A stretch of DNA of 6,337 bases from Collinsella aerofaciens (GTDB lineage: Bacteria > Actinomycetota > Coriobacteriia > Coriobacteriales > Coriobacteriaceae), in contig CAJMJM010000103.1 in the NCBI GenBank assembly GCA_905213725.1, positions 1 through 6,337 of the forward strand. The letters are read 5' to 3'. Under the pieces are notes generated by a model. That model saw nothing but the letters and a program-made list of their open reading frames with translations. It had not been told where the DNA came from and searched no databases. Positions 1 to 5,319 of this stretch are shown in pieces. The position numbers and the translations under genes were made by a program. Numbering within the stretch: position 1 is the first letter of the stretch; each line of letters begins with the position of its first letter.

Positions 1-52
1 TACCTATCTGCCGACAGAAAAGGAACGCACCCAGGTTCCGGCATTTCAACGA
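1..52. other. Gene-free left edge with a small hairpin
   Basis: No coding region is supported here on either strand. On the minus strand, which is downstream of the rplX terminator, GGAAC (39-35) can pair with GTTCC (26-22) around an 8-base loop, and TTTTCTGT follows. That could be a weak secondary terminator, but a 5-bp stem is a poor one. TGCC (9-12) and GGCA (40-43) could extend the helix across a bulge. If rplE (L5) followed rplX as it usually does, its start might be expected near here. No start with a good ribosome-binding site is visible before the window ends. Confidence 0.3.
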
Positions 53-83
53 CTACTCATTTAAGTCTGTCCCCAATGAGTAG
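53..83. repeat. Perfect 9-bp inverted repeat, REP-like
   Basis: CTACTCATT (53-61) and AATGAGTAG (75-83) are perfect inverted arms around a 13-base spacer that contains GTCTGTCCCC. The element lies directly beyond the rplX terminator, outside the genes. Palindromes with a GGGGACAG-type core flank TnpA_REP/IS200-like transposase elements in many bacteria, and I recall similar sequences in dispersed intergenic repeats. That identification is from memory, not a search. The inverted repeat itself is certain. Its membership of a repeat family is an inference. Confidence 0.55.
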
Positions 84-89
84 GGATAG

Positions 90-125
90 AAAAAGGCCCG
101 GGTGCCGTGGGGCATCCGGGCCTTT
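90..125 (-). terminator. Strong intrinsic terminator after rplX
   Basis: On the minus strand the stem runs from 125 to 92. AAAGGCCCGG at 92-101 is perfectly complementary to 116-125. After one mismatch (102/115), TGCC (103-106) pairs with GGCA (111-114) around a 4-base loop (107-110). The transcript then runs into five consecutive U (94-90). This is a textbook Rho-independent terminator 26 bases after the rplX stop codon. Read on the plus strand, only three U follow the stem, so it would work poorly in that direction. It implies that most transcripts end after rplX instead of reading into the rest of an spc-type operon. Confidence 0.93.
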
Positions 126-151
126 GCTAGCAACTTGATGTTGCGGGCAGC

Positions 152-457
152 TTAGAACTTGTGGCCGCACTTCTTGCAGACGCGCAGCTTGTTCTTGCCG
201 TCCTTCTCGTGACCGACGCGGGTAACCTTACCGCACTCGGGGCAAACGAGATTGACGTTGGAGGCGTCGATAGGAGCCTCCTGCGAAACGATGCCGCCCT
301 GCTGGTTGGCAGCGTTGGGCTTGACGGCCTTCTTGACGACCGAAACGCCCTCGACAACGACCTTGTTCTCGGCGGGGAGAGCACGCAGGACAACGCCCTG
401 CTTGCCGCGATCCTTACCAGAGAGAACCTGGACCTTATCGCCCTTCTTGATATACAT
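152..457 (-). CDS. rplX: Large-subunit ribosomal protein L24
   Basis: L24 is one of the two proteins that initiate 50S assembly; it binds the 5' region of 23S rRNA. The 101-residue product fits the family. A KOW motif opens the protein (residues about 3-30, with SGKDRGKQGVV), followed by the conserved VNLVCPECGKVTRVG segment. It keeps four cysteines as two CxxC pairs (C72/C75 and C94/C97), the zinc-ribbon ('C+') form of L24. Many L24 proteins have lost these cysteines. The ATG at 457-455 has AGGGGAG a few bases upstream, inside the 13-base gap after the rplN stop, so the two genes are probably co-transcribed. It is the last gene before a strong terminator, which is notable because rplE normally follows. 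Identification is secure. Confidence 0.97.
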   Translation of the reverse strand: MYIKKGDKVQVLSGKDRGKQGVVLRALPAENKVVVEGVSVVKKAVKPNAANQQGGIVSQEAPIDASNVNLVCPECGKVTRVGHEKDGKNKLRVCKKCGHKF

Positions 458-470
458 ATATCTCCCCTAA

Positions 471-839
471 CTACAGGGTCTCGGGAGCGAGCGAGACGAT
501 CTTCATGTACTTCTTGTCACGAAGCTCGCGAGCGACGGGCCCGAAGATACGGGTGCCGACGGGCGAACCATCGTTGTTGATGACAACGCAGGCGTTCTCA
601 TCAAAGCGAATGTAGGAGCCATCCTTGCGGCGGATCTCCTTAACGGTGCGAACGACGACGCAACGGACAACGTCCTTCTTCTTGACGTTGGCGCCAGGGG
701 TAGCCTCCTGGACAGCACCGATGAACACATCGCCGATGCCTGCATAACGACGCTTGGAACCGCCAAGCACCTTGATGCAGCGAATCTTGCGAGCGCCGGA
801 GTTGTCGGCGACGTTCAGCATGGTTTGCATCTGAATCAT
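471..839 (-). CDS. rplN: Large-subunit ribosomal protein L14
   Basis: L14 sits at the subunit interface, contacting 23S rRNA and the small subunit, and neighbours L19. The 122-residue product matches the usual length almost exactly. It has the expected MIQMQTMLNVADNSGARKI amino end, the GGSKRRYAGIGD segment and the GTRIFGPVARELR signature near the carboxyl end. The ATG (839-837) is preceded by GGAGG about 10 bases upstream (RNA reads GUUCGGAGGAACAUCUACC before AUG), so no alternative start is needed. In the classical arrangement rplN opens the spc operon. Here too a long structured gap (840-957) separates it from rpsQ, which suggests an internal promoter or regulatory element. Nothing in the protein is unusual. 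Confidence 0.98.
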   Translation of the reverse strand: MIQMQTMLNVADNSGARKIRCIKVLGGSKRRYAGIGDVFIGAVQEATPGANVKKKDVVRCVVVRTVKEIRRKDGSYIRFDENACVVINNDGSPVGTRIFGPVARELRDKKYMKIVSLAPETL

Positions 840-864
840 GGTAGATGTTCCTCCGAACTAAGAA

Positions 865-930
865 CCGAAGAGAGGTGCGCTGCCTTTATACGGCCTGTGG
901 TATGCAAGCCAGGCATACGCACATCTTCGG
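865..930 (-). promoter_or_regulatory. Candidate structured leader of rplN (three-way junction)
   Basis: The 118-base rpsQ-rplN gap contains nested complementary arms. CCGAAG (865-870) pairs with CTTCGG (925-930). Inside it GTGCG (875-879) pairs with CGCAC (918-922). Inside that sit two hairpins: GCC/GGC (882-884/892-894) and TATGC/GCATA (901-905/913-917, 7-base loop). Together they form a closed three-way junction ending 25 bases before the rplN start, with the ribosome-binding site just outside. There is no U-run, so it is not a terminator. The geometry resembles ribosomal-protein leader elements, but the ligand, if any, is unknown. A weak separate 5-bp hairpin (940-944/951-955) follows the rpsQ stop codon. 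Confidence 0.5.
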
Positions 931-957
931 AAACGTACAAGTCGTAAGAGCGACTGC

Positions 958-1218
958 TTATTTAGCGCGCTCGACGACCTCGATGAGGCGCCAACGCTTC
1001 ATCTTGGACATAGGACGGGTCTCCATAACGCGGACGGTGTCGCCCACGCCAGCCGTGCACTCCTCGTCGTGAGCGTGCAGCTTCTTGGAGCTGGTCATCA
1101 TCTTGCCGTACTTGGGGTGACGCTTGCGCTCGGTGATGGTGACAACAATGGTCTTGGCACCGGAGACGGAGGTAACGACACCCGTACGGACCTTACGCGA
1201 GTTACGCGAATCAGTCAT
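958..1218 (-). CDS. rpsQ: Small-subunit ribosomal protein S17
   Basis: S17 is a primary 16S rRNA-binding protein of the 5' domain, with an OB-fold. The 86-residue product has the typical start RKVRTGVVTS, the SGAKTIVV strand, the HPKYGKMM segment and the GDTVRVMETRPMSKMKRW core that characterises the family. The ATG (1218-1216) has AAGGAGAG spaced well upstream (RNA UAAGGAGAGAAC before AUG). It lies 16 bases after rpmC. It is the last gene of the S10-type segment, and the next gene, rplN, comes only after a 118-base structured gap. Length and motifs are ordinary and the assignment is secure. Confidence 0.98.
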   Translation of the reverse strand: MTDSRNSRKVRTGVVTSVSGAKTIVVTITERKRHPKYGKMMTSSKKLHAHDEECTAGVGDTVRVMETRPMSKMKRWRLIEVVERAK

Positions 1219-1234
1219 GTTCTCTCCTTAGGTC

Positions 1235-1450
1235 CTACTCGGCGACAGCGGACTTCTCCGCTGCGATCTCGCGGGCGCGCTGCTCCGTGAGGACGCGAGC
1301 GATGTCCTTCTTCACGGTGTTGACGCGAGCGGTGTTGTCCAGCTGGCTGGTGGCCATCTGGAAACGAAGGTTAAAGAGCTCGGCGCGCATTTCCTTCAGC
1401 TTCTCAACGAGCTGAGCGTCCGAGAGCTCACGAATCTCTGCGGGCTTCAT
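1235..1450 (-). CDS. rpmC: Large-subunit ribosomal protein L29
   Basis: L29 is a small two-helix 50S protein near the exit tunnel and the trigger-factor/SRP docking site, beside L23. The 71-residue product starts MKPAEIRELSD and carries the core KEMRAELFNLRFQMATSQL, followed by the typical INTVKKDIARVLTEQR-like helix (here VNTVKKDIARVLTEQR). The last residues (AAEKSAVAE) are a short variable tail. The ATG shares one base with the rplP stop (TAATG at 1452-1448), so translation is probably coupled. Its strong ribosome-binding site, AAGGAGGAG, lies inside the last codons of rplP (Lys-Glu-Glu). The assignment is secure. Confidence 0.97.
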   Translation of the reverse strand: MKPAEIRELSDAQLVEKLKEMRAELFNLRFQMATSQLDNTARVNTVKKDIARVLTEQRAREIAAEKSAVAE

Positions 1451-1953
1451 TAGTTCTCCTCCTTGGCGGCGGCGGCGTCCTCAGCAGCCCACTTGGCCTC
1501 GAGAGCGGCCTCCTCAGCCATCTCCTTCTCGATGCGCTGCTCAGCGTTCTTGGCAGCAACAATCTTGGTCTTGATGGGGAGCTTGTGCTGCGCAAGACGC
1601 AGAGCCTCGCGAGCGACCTCCTCGGGAACACCCTTGACCTCGAACATGATGCGGCCGGGCTTGACGACGGCCACCCACTCCTCGGGGTTACCCTTACCAG
1701 AACCCATGCGAGTCTCGGCAGGCTTCTTGGTGATGGGCTTATCGGGGAAGATCGTGATGTAGACACGACCGCCACGCTTCATGTAGCGGGTCATGGCAAT
1801 ACGAGCGGCCTCGATCTGACGGTTGGTGATCCAATGGGCCTCGAGAGCCTGGATACCAAACTCGCCGAAATGCAGCTCGGTATTACCCTTGGCCTGGCCC
1901 TTCATGGAGCCACGCTGCACCTTGCGGTGAAGAATACGCTTAGGGGCAAGCAC
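1450..1953 (-). CDS. rplP: Large-subunit ribosomal protein L16, with long acidic tail
   Basis: L16 binds 23S rRNA near the A-site tRNA elbow and is needed late in 50S maturation. The core is clear: MLAPKRILHRKVQRG at the start, KGNTELHFGEFGIQALE, the ITNRQIEAARIAMTRYMKRGG segment, then TRMGSGKGNPEEW and the carboxyl core ending about residue 134. The usual length is about 137-144. This protein has 167 residues because of an Ala/Glu-rich, probably helical extension (about residues 135-167). The start is GTG at 1953-1951, sharing one base with the rpsC stop (TAGTG). AGGAGG within the last rpsC codons serves as its ribosome-binding site. An ATG at Met17 would cut into the conserved core and is rejected. 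Confidence 0.97.
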   Translation of the reverse strand: MLAPKRILHRKVQRGSMKGQAKGNTELHFGEFGIQALEAHWITNRQIEAARIAMTRYMKRGGRVYITIFPDKPITKKPAETRMGSGKGNPEEWVAVVKPGRIMFEVKGVPEEVAREALRLAQHKLPIKTKIVAAKNAEQRIEKEMAEEAALEAKWAAEDAAAAKEEN

Positions 1954-2663
1954 TACTGACCCCTCCTCTCGGAGTTACGACGACGAGGACGGGAAGAGCC
2001 CTCGAGTGCAGGGTTGGGAACAGGCTGGCCCGGGAGCTTCTCGCCCAGGTAAATCCAGACCTTCACGCCGCAAGCGCCCATGGTGGTGCTGGCGACAGCC
2101 GTGCCGTAGTCGATCTTGGCACGGAGGGTGTGCAGAGGCACGCGACCCTCGCGGTACCACTCACGACGGCCCATCTCGGCACCGCCGAGACGACCGGAGC
2201 ACTGGATACGGATGCCCTTGGCGCCGGCCTTGCGGGCGGACTGGACAGCCTTGCGCATAGCGCGACGGAAGGCAACGCGGCCCTCGAGCTGCTCGGCGAT
2301 AGACTGAGCAACGAGGTTGGCGTCGAGCTCGGGGCGCTTGATCTCGACAACGTCGACGGAGAGCTGGCCCTTGGAGACGCCAGCGACCTTCTCGAGCTCG
2401 GTGCGGAGGGTATCGATCTCGGCACCCTTCTTACCGATGACAACGCCGGGGCGAGCGGTGAGGATAATGACCTTCACCTTGTCGCCAGCGCGCTCGATCT
2501 CGACGCGGGAGACAGCTGCGCGGGAAAGACGCTTCTCGAGGTACTTGCGGATCTCGAGATCGTTACCGAGGGTCTTAGCGTAATCCTTCTCTGCGAACCA
2601 GCGGGAGCGCCAGTTCTCGGTGATGCCAAGACGGAAGCCGGTGGGGTAGACTTTCTGACCCAT
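1953..2663 (-). CDS. rpsC: Small-subunit ribosomal protein S3
   Basis: S3 forms part of the mRNA entry channel of the 30S head together with S4 and S5. The 236-residue product begins MGQKVYPTGFRLGITENWRS. It has a type-II KH domain with the GVVIGKKG loop (GKKG at residues 77-80), then the carboxyl domain with QCSGRLGGAEMGRREWYREG and GVKVWIYLGE. The tail beyond about residue 210 is a basic, Pro/Arg-rich extension (GSSRPRRRNSERRGQ), of a kind common in actinobacterial S3. The ATG at 2663-2661 is preceded by AAAGGAGGCG, which overlaps the last codons of rplV; the genes are 6 bases apart. The assignment is secure. Confidence 0.98.
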   Translation of the reverse strand: MGQKVYPTGFRLGITENWRSRWFAEKDYAKTLGNDLEIRKYLEKRLSRAAVSRVEIERAGDKVKVIILTARPGVVIGKKGAEIDTLRTELEKVAGVSKGQLSVDVVEIKRPELDANLVAQSIAEQLEGRVAFRRAMRKAVQSARKAGAKGIRIQCSGRLGGAEMGRREWYREGRVPLHTLRAKIDYGTAVASTTMGACGVKVWIYLGEKLPGQPVPNPALEGSSRPRRRNSERRGQ

Positions 2664-2669
2664 ACAGCT

Positions 2670-3041
2670 TTACGCCTCCTTTCGAGGAGCAACGACGACG
2701 GTGATGTGGGAAGTACGCTTCAGAATGCGAGAAGCGGAACCCTTGGCGCGGGGACGGATGCGCTTAAGCGGCGGACCCTCGTCAACATAGGCAGCGGCGA
2801 CAACCAGGTTGTCGGCACGCAGACCGTTGTTGTTCTCGGCGTTCGCAACGGCGGAACGGAGAACCTTCTCGACATCCACGGCGACGGCGCGGTCGCAGAA
2901 GTGGAGGATGTCGAAGGCCTGAGCGACAGGCTTGCGGCGGATCAGATCGACCACCAGGCGGGCCTTGCTGGGGGAAACACGCACGTACTTAGCGCCGGCG
3001 CGAACCTCGGTGGCCTCAGTTTCAATAGACTTAGTTGCCAT
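2670..3041 (-). CDS. rplV: Large-subunit ribosomal protein L22
   Basis: L22 binds all 23S rRNA domains, and its beta-hairpin lines the peptide exit tunnel. The 123-residue product has a short variable amino end, then VRVSPSKARLVVDLIRRKPV, the middle helix segment VLRSAVANAENN, and the tunnel hairpin and signature (about residues 82-118, including RAKGSASRILKRTSHITVVV). The hairpin keeps its conserved RPRAKG tip with no insertion or deletion of the kind linked to macrolide resistance. The ATG at 3041-3039 has a GGGGG-type ribosome-binding site about 10 bases upstream, weaker than those of its neighbours. The gap to rpsS is 14 bases. The assignment is secure. Confidence 0.98.
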   Translation of the reverse strand: MATKSIETEATEVRAGAKYVRVSPSKARLVVDLIRRKPVAQAFDILHFCDRAVAVDVEKVLRSAVANAENNNGLRADNLVVAAAYVDEGPPLKRIRPRAKGSASRILKRTSHITVVVAPRKEA

Positions 3042-3055
3042 TTACGGTTAACCCC

Positions 3056-3316
3056 CTATTTGGCCTTGTGGCCACGGAACGTACGAGTCGGCGCGAACTC
3101 GCCGAGCTTGTGACCAACCATGGACTCGGTAACATACACGGGCACATGCTTGCGGCCGTCGTGGACGGCGATGGTGTGACCAACCATCTCGGGGAAGATG
3201 GTGGACGCGCGGGACCAGGTCTTCACGACGTCCTTCTTGCCAGCCTCGTTCATCGCGGTGATACGCGAGAGAAGGCGAGTCTCCACGAACGGGCCCTTTT
3301 TGAGACTTCTGCTCAT
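3056..3316 (-). CDS. rpsS: Small-subunit ribosomal protein S19
   Basis: S19 forms a complex with S13 in the 30S head and contacts tRNA and the large subunit. The 86-residue product shows the family hallmarks: MSRSLKKGPFVE at the start, KTWSRASTIFPEMVGHTIAVHDGR in the middle, and VGHKLGEFAPTRTFRGH near the end. The ATG (3316-3314) has AGGAG upstream in the 32-base gap after rplB. The plus-strand reading at this locus and the other minus-strand frame (3048-3479) are shadows. Nothing is unusual, and the assignment is secure. Confidence 0.98.
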   Translation of the reverse strand: MSRSLKKGPFVETRLLSRITAMNEAGKKDVVKTWSRASTIFPEMVGHTIAVHDGRKHVPVYVTESMVGHKLGEFAPTRTFRGHKAK

Positions 3317-3348
3317 AAGTGCTTTCTCCTAAAACTCGGTATCCGAAA

Positions 3349-4179
3349 TTACTTCTTACGGCGACGAATGATGTGCTGGTTCGAGACCTTCTTCTTCTTG
3401 CGCGTACGAAGGCCCTTCGTCGGCTTACCCCAGGGGGTAACAGAGGGACGACCAGAGGTGTGGTTCTTGCCCTCGCCACCGCCGTGCGGGTGGTCGACAG
3501 GGTTCATGACGGTACCGCGGACGGTCGGGCGCACGTTCATGTGACGCTTACGGCCGGCCTTGCCGATGACGATGTTGGAGTGATCGGCGTTGCCGACCTC
3601 ACCGACGGTGGCGCGGCAGGTAACGAGGATGCGGCGCATCTCGGAGGAAGGCATACGGACGATGGCGTACTTGCCCTCCTTACCCATCAGCTGGCAGGAG
3701 TTACCGGCGGAACGGGCGATAGCGGCGCCCTTGCCCGGCTGGAACTCGACGGCGTGGATGAGCGTACCGACGGGGATGTCGGCGAGGGGCAGAGCGTTGC
3801 CCGGCTTGATGTCGGCGTCAGAACCGGACATGATGGTCTGACCGACCTCGAGGCCCTTGGGGGCCAGGATGTAGCGCTTCTCACCGTCAGCGTAGTGCAG
3901 CAGAGCGATGCGAGCGGAACGGTTCGGATCGTACTCGATCGTGGCAACCTTGGCGGGCACGCCGTCCTTGTTGCGCTTGAAGTCGATCACGCGGTAACGA
4001 CACTTCACGCCGCCGCCCTGGTGGCGGGTGGTGATGCGGCCGTTGTTGTTACGACCGGCCTTCTTGGGCAGGGGCTCGAGAAGAGACTTCTCGGGCTTGG
4101 TGCAGGTGATCTCGGAGAAGTCGGAGATCGTCTGCCAACGCCTACCAGCGGAGGTCGGCTTAAGGTGCTTTACAGCCAT
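3349..4179 (-). CDS. rplB: Large-subunit ribosomal protein L2
   Basis: L2 is a primary 23S rRNA-binding protein needed for subunit association and peptidyl-transferase activity. The 276-residue product is full length. It begins MAVKHLKPTSAGRRWQT and continues through GRNNNGRITTRHQGGG to the PVDHPHGGGEG signature. His230 is the counterpart of E. coli His229. The ATG at 4179-4177 is preceded by AAAGGG with good spacing. An in-frame upstream ATG (4254) would add 25 residues without family support, so it is rejected. Upstream lies a 179-base structured gap, so rplB may begin its own transcript. rpsS follows 32 bases on. Identification is secure. Confidence 0.98.
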   Translation of the reverse strand: MAVKHLKPTSAGRRWQTISDFSEITCTKPEKSLLEPLPKKAGRNNNGRITTRHQGGGVKCRYRVIDFKRNKDGVPAKVATIEYDPNRSARIALLHYADGEKRYILAPKGLEVGQTIMSGSDADIKPGNALPLADIPVGTLIHAVEFQPGKGAAIARSAGNSCQLMGKEGKYAIVRMPSSEMRRILVTCRATVGEVGNADHSNIVIGKAGRKRHMNVRPTVRGTVMNPVDHPHGGGEGKNHTSGRPSVTPWGKPTKGLRTRKKKKVSNQHIIRRRKK

Positions 4180-4209
4180 TACAATCCCTTTCAATAGGAA
4201 TCCGTTAGC

Positions 4210-4250
4210 CATCGCAGACAGGGATTCGAGGTTCTGCCTCGGGTGCGATG
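4210..4250 (-). promoter_or_regulatory. Candidate leader helix upstream of rplB
   Basis: CATCGC (4210-4215) is perfectly complementary to GCGATG (4245-4250). Nested inside is CGAGG/CCTCG (4227-4231/4237-4241) with a 5-base loop. The result is a two-tier stem about 30 bases before the rplB start. The ribosome-binding site (AAAGGG) is outside the stem and would be exposed. The stem ends where a second possible helix (4250-4282) begins, so the two could stack. No U-run follows, so this is not a terminator. Base pairing is visible, but function is unknown. Confidence 0.4.
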
Positions 4251-4259
4251 ACACCGGAC

Positions 4260-4285
4260 GTATACACGGTTCCGGGCGTGTCCAT
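4260..4285 (-). repeat. Shared 26-base element, copy in the rplB leader
   Basis: This 26-base stretch matches 6125-6150 (upstream of rplC) at 23 of 26 positions in the same orientation. Read on the minus strand it can form a 5-bp stem, ACACG/CGUGU, around an 8-base loop, and it ends in GTATAC. TATACG at its 3' end could alternatively be a promoter -10 box, but no good -35 hexamer lies at a suitable distance. Two other foldings of this stretch compete. GGGCGT (4274-4279) can pair with ACGCCC (4291-4296), or GACACCGG (4250-4257) with the segment 4272-4282 across a 3-base bulge. Confidence 0.6.
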
Positions 4286-4303
4286 TTTATACGCCCAAAA
4301 CCT

Positions 4304-4341
4304 TGAGCTCCCGCCTCCCCTATTTGGGAGGCATGAGCTCA
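4304..4341 (-). terminator. Strong GC-rich hairpin after rplW, possible attenuator
   Basis: TGAGCTC (4304-4310) pairs with GAGCTCA (4335-4341), and GCCTCCC (4313-4319) pairs with GGGAGGC (4326-4332). A 2x2 internal loop separates the helices and the apical loop has 6 bases. This gives 14 base pairs starting 17 bases after the rplW stop. The following RNA reads AAGGUUUUGGG, so the U-run is short and displaced, and it is not a canonical terminator. It could be a partial terminator that lowers read-through into rplB, an RNA-stability element protecting the rplC-D-W message, or a protein-binding site. Confidence 0.45.
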
Positions 4342-4358
4342 CTCAACAGCAGCGAGTC

Positions 4359-4646
4359 TTAGGCCTGGTTGCCAAAGACCTCGATGGTGTCGCCCTCGGC
4401 CAGCGTGACGATGGCCTTCTTCCAAGAACGGGTCTTGCCGGCGACATAGCGCACGCGCTTGGTCTTGGGCTTGACCGTCAGGGTGTTCACGCGAACGACC
4501 TTGACGCCGAAGATCTCCTCGACAGCGTCCTTGATCTGATACTTGTTAGCATCCTTGGCGACCTCGAACGTGTACTTGTTCAGCTCCATGCCGGAGAAGG
4601 AACGCTCGGACACGATCGGACGGATGATGATCTCGTGGGCGGTCAT
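4359..4646 (-). CDS. rplW: Large-subunit ribosomal protein L23
   Basis: L23 lies at the peptide exit tunnel and is the docking site for trigger factor and SRP. The 95-residue product is of normal length. It has the amino-end segment IIIRPIVSERSFSGME, YTFEVAKDANKYQIKDAVEEIFGVKV (the family core), and VNTLTVKPKTKRVRYVAGKTRSWKKAIVTL. The ATG (4646-4644) directly abuts the rplD stop (TAAATG), with GGAGG inside the last rplD codons, so translation is probably coupled. After its stop comes the strong hairpin at 4304-4341 and a 179-base gap before rplB, unlike the tight packing elsewhere in the cluster. The assignment is secure. Confidence 0.98.
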   Translation of the reverse strand: MTAHEIIIRPIVSERSFSGMELNKYTFEVAKDANKYQIKDAVEEIFGVKVVRVNTLTVKPKTKRVRYVAGKTRSWKKAIVTLAEGDTIEVFGNQA

Positions 4647-5273
4647 TTATGCAAGCACCTCCCCGAAGTGAGCGGCGATGTCGGCGGGCATCAGCACAGC
4701 GTTGTTGTTGACGAGATCGTAGGTGTTGGCCTCGTCAGCGGTGATGATGAACGTCTTGGGAATGTTGCGGAACGACAGGTAGGCGTTGACGTCCTCATCG
4801 CGAACGATGATGGTCAGACGCTTGCCCTCAAGACCGAGGGCCTTGAGCATGGCGACGGCAGCCTTGGTGGAAGGCTTCTCGAAGCCGTAGTCGTCGACGA
4901 GCACGAGCTCGCCATCGGCCAGCTTGGCGGACAGCGCGGAGCGCATAGCCAGCTTGACCTCCTTGTTGTTCATACGCTTAGCGTAGGAACGGGGCTTGGG
5001 GGCGAAGACAACGCCACCGTGACGCCACTGGGCAGCACGGATGGAACCCTGGCGGGCACGGCCGGTGCCCTTCTGACGCCAAGGCTTCTTGCCGCCACCG
5101 GAAACCTCAGAGCGACCCTTAGCAGACTGGGTGCCCTGACGCCAAGAGGCCATCTGGCACTTGACGATGTGGTGCATAACGTGGATGTTCGGCTCGATGC
5201 CGTACACCTCAGCGGCGAGCTCGGCCTCGGCGACCTTCTTGCCCTCGCTGTTCTTTACTTCAAACTTTGCCAT
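4647..5273 (-). CDS. rplD: Large-subunit ribosomal protein L4
   Basis: L4 binds domain I of 23S rRNA, and its extended loop reaches the exit tunnel beside L22. The 208-residue product carries the loop signature GGGKKPWRQKGTGRARQGS (residues 59-77), followed by RAAQWRHGGVVFAPKPRSY. The globular part ends LMPADIAAHFGEVLA. In E. coli, L4 is the autoregulator of the S10 operon, acting on the S10 leader by transcription attenuation and translation repression. That makes it a natural suspect for the structured leaders here, but this is an analogy only. The ATG (5273-5271) has AGGAG nine bases upstream, 46 bases after rplC. The assignment is secure. Confidence 0.98.
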   Translation of the reverse strand: MAKFEVKNSEGKKVAEAELAAEVYGIEPNIHVMHHIVKCQMASWRQGTQSAKGRSEVSGGGKKPWRQKGTGRARQGSIRAAQWRHGGVVFAPKPRSYAKRMNNKEVKLAMRSALSAKLADGELVLVDDYGFEKPSTKAAVAMLKALGLEGKRLTIIVRDEDVNAYLSFRNIPKTFIITADEANTYDLVNNNAVLMPADIAAHFGEVLA

Positions 5274-5319
5274 TTAAGTGTTCTCCTTGGTATGACGCTG
5301 GTCTAATTGGGCTGGGCCC

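Noticed and set aside
912..940. Possible rplN promoter TTGTAC-17-TATGCC
   Set aside because: Only about half of each hexamer matches, and a start there would remove half of the three-way junction. Too weak to list.
2130..3113. Long open frame on the plus strand (327 codons), antisense to rpsC and rplV
   Set aside because: It lies opposite highly conserved genes. Its Leu/Asp/Gly/Ala-rich composition is typical of the reverse frame of GC-rich coding DNA, and no domain is recognisable.
3319..4197. Plus-strand open frame opposite rplB
   Set aside because: It is the mirror of a conserved full-length L2 gene, with no independent evidence for coding.
4180..4254. 25-codon N-terminal extension of rplB from an upstream ATG
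   Set aside because: L2 proteins begin at MAVK, the ATG at 4179 has a good AAAGGG site, and the extension would run through the structured leader.
4286..4291. TATAAA before rplB as a promoter -10 box (also CGTATAAA in the rplN gap)
   Set aside because: No plausible -35 hexamer at 16-18 bases and no extended -10 TG. Both boxes also sit in loops of predicted hairpins.
4248..5306. Long open frame on the plus strand (352 codons), antisense to rplD and rplW
   Set aside because: Same shadow pattern. It crosses the structured rplB leader and two certain genes and has no recognisable motifs.
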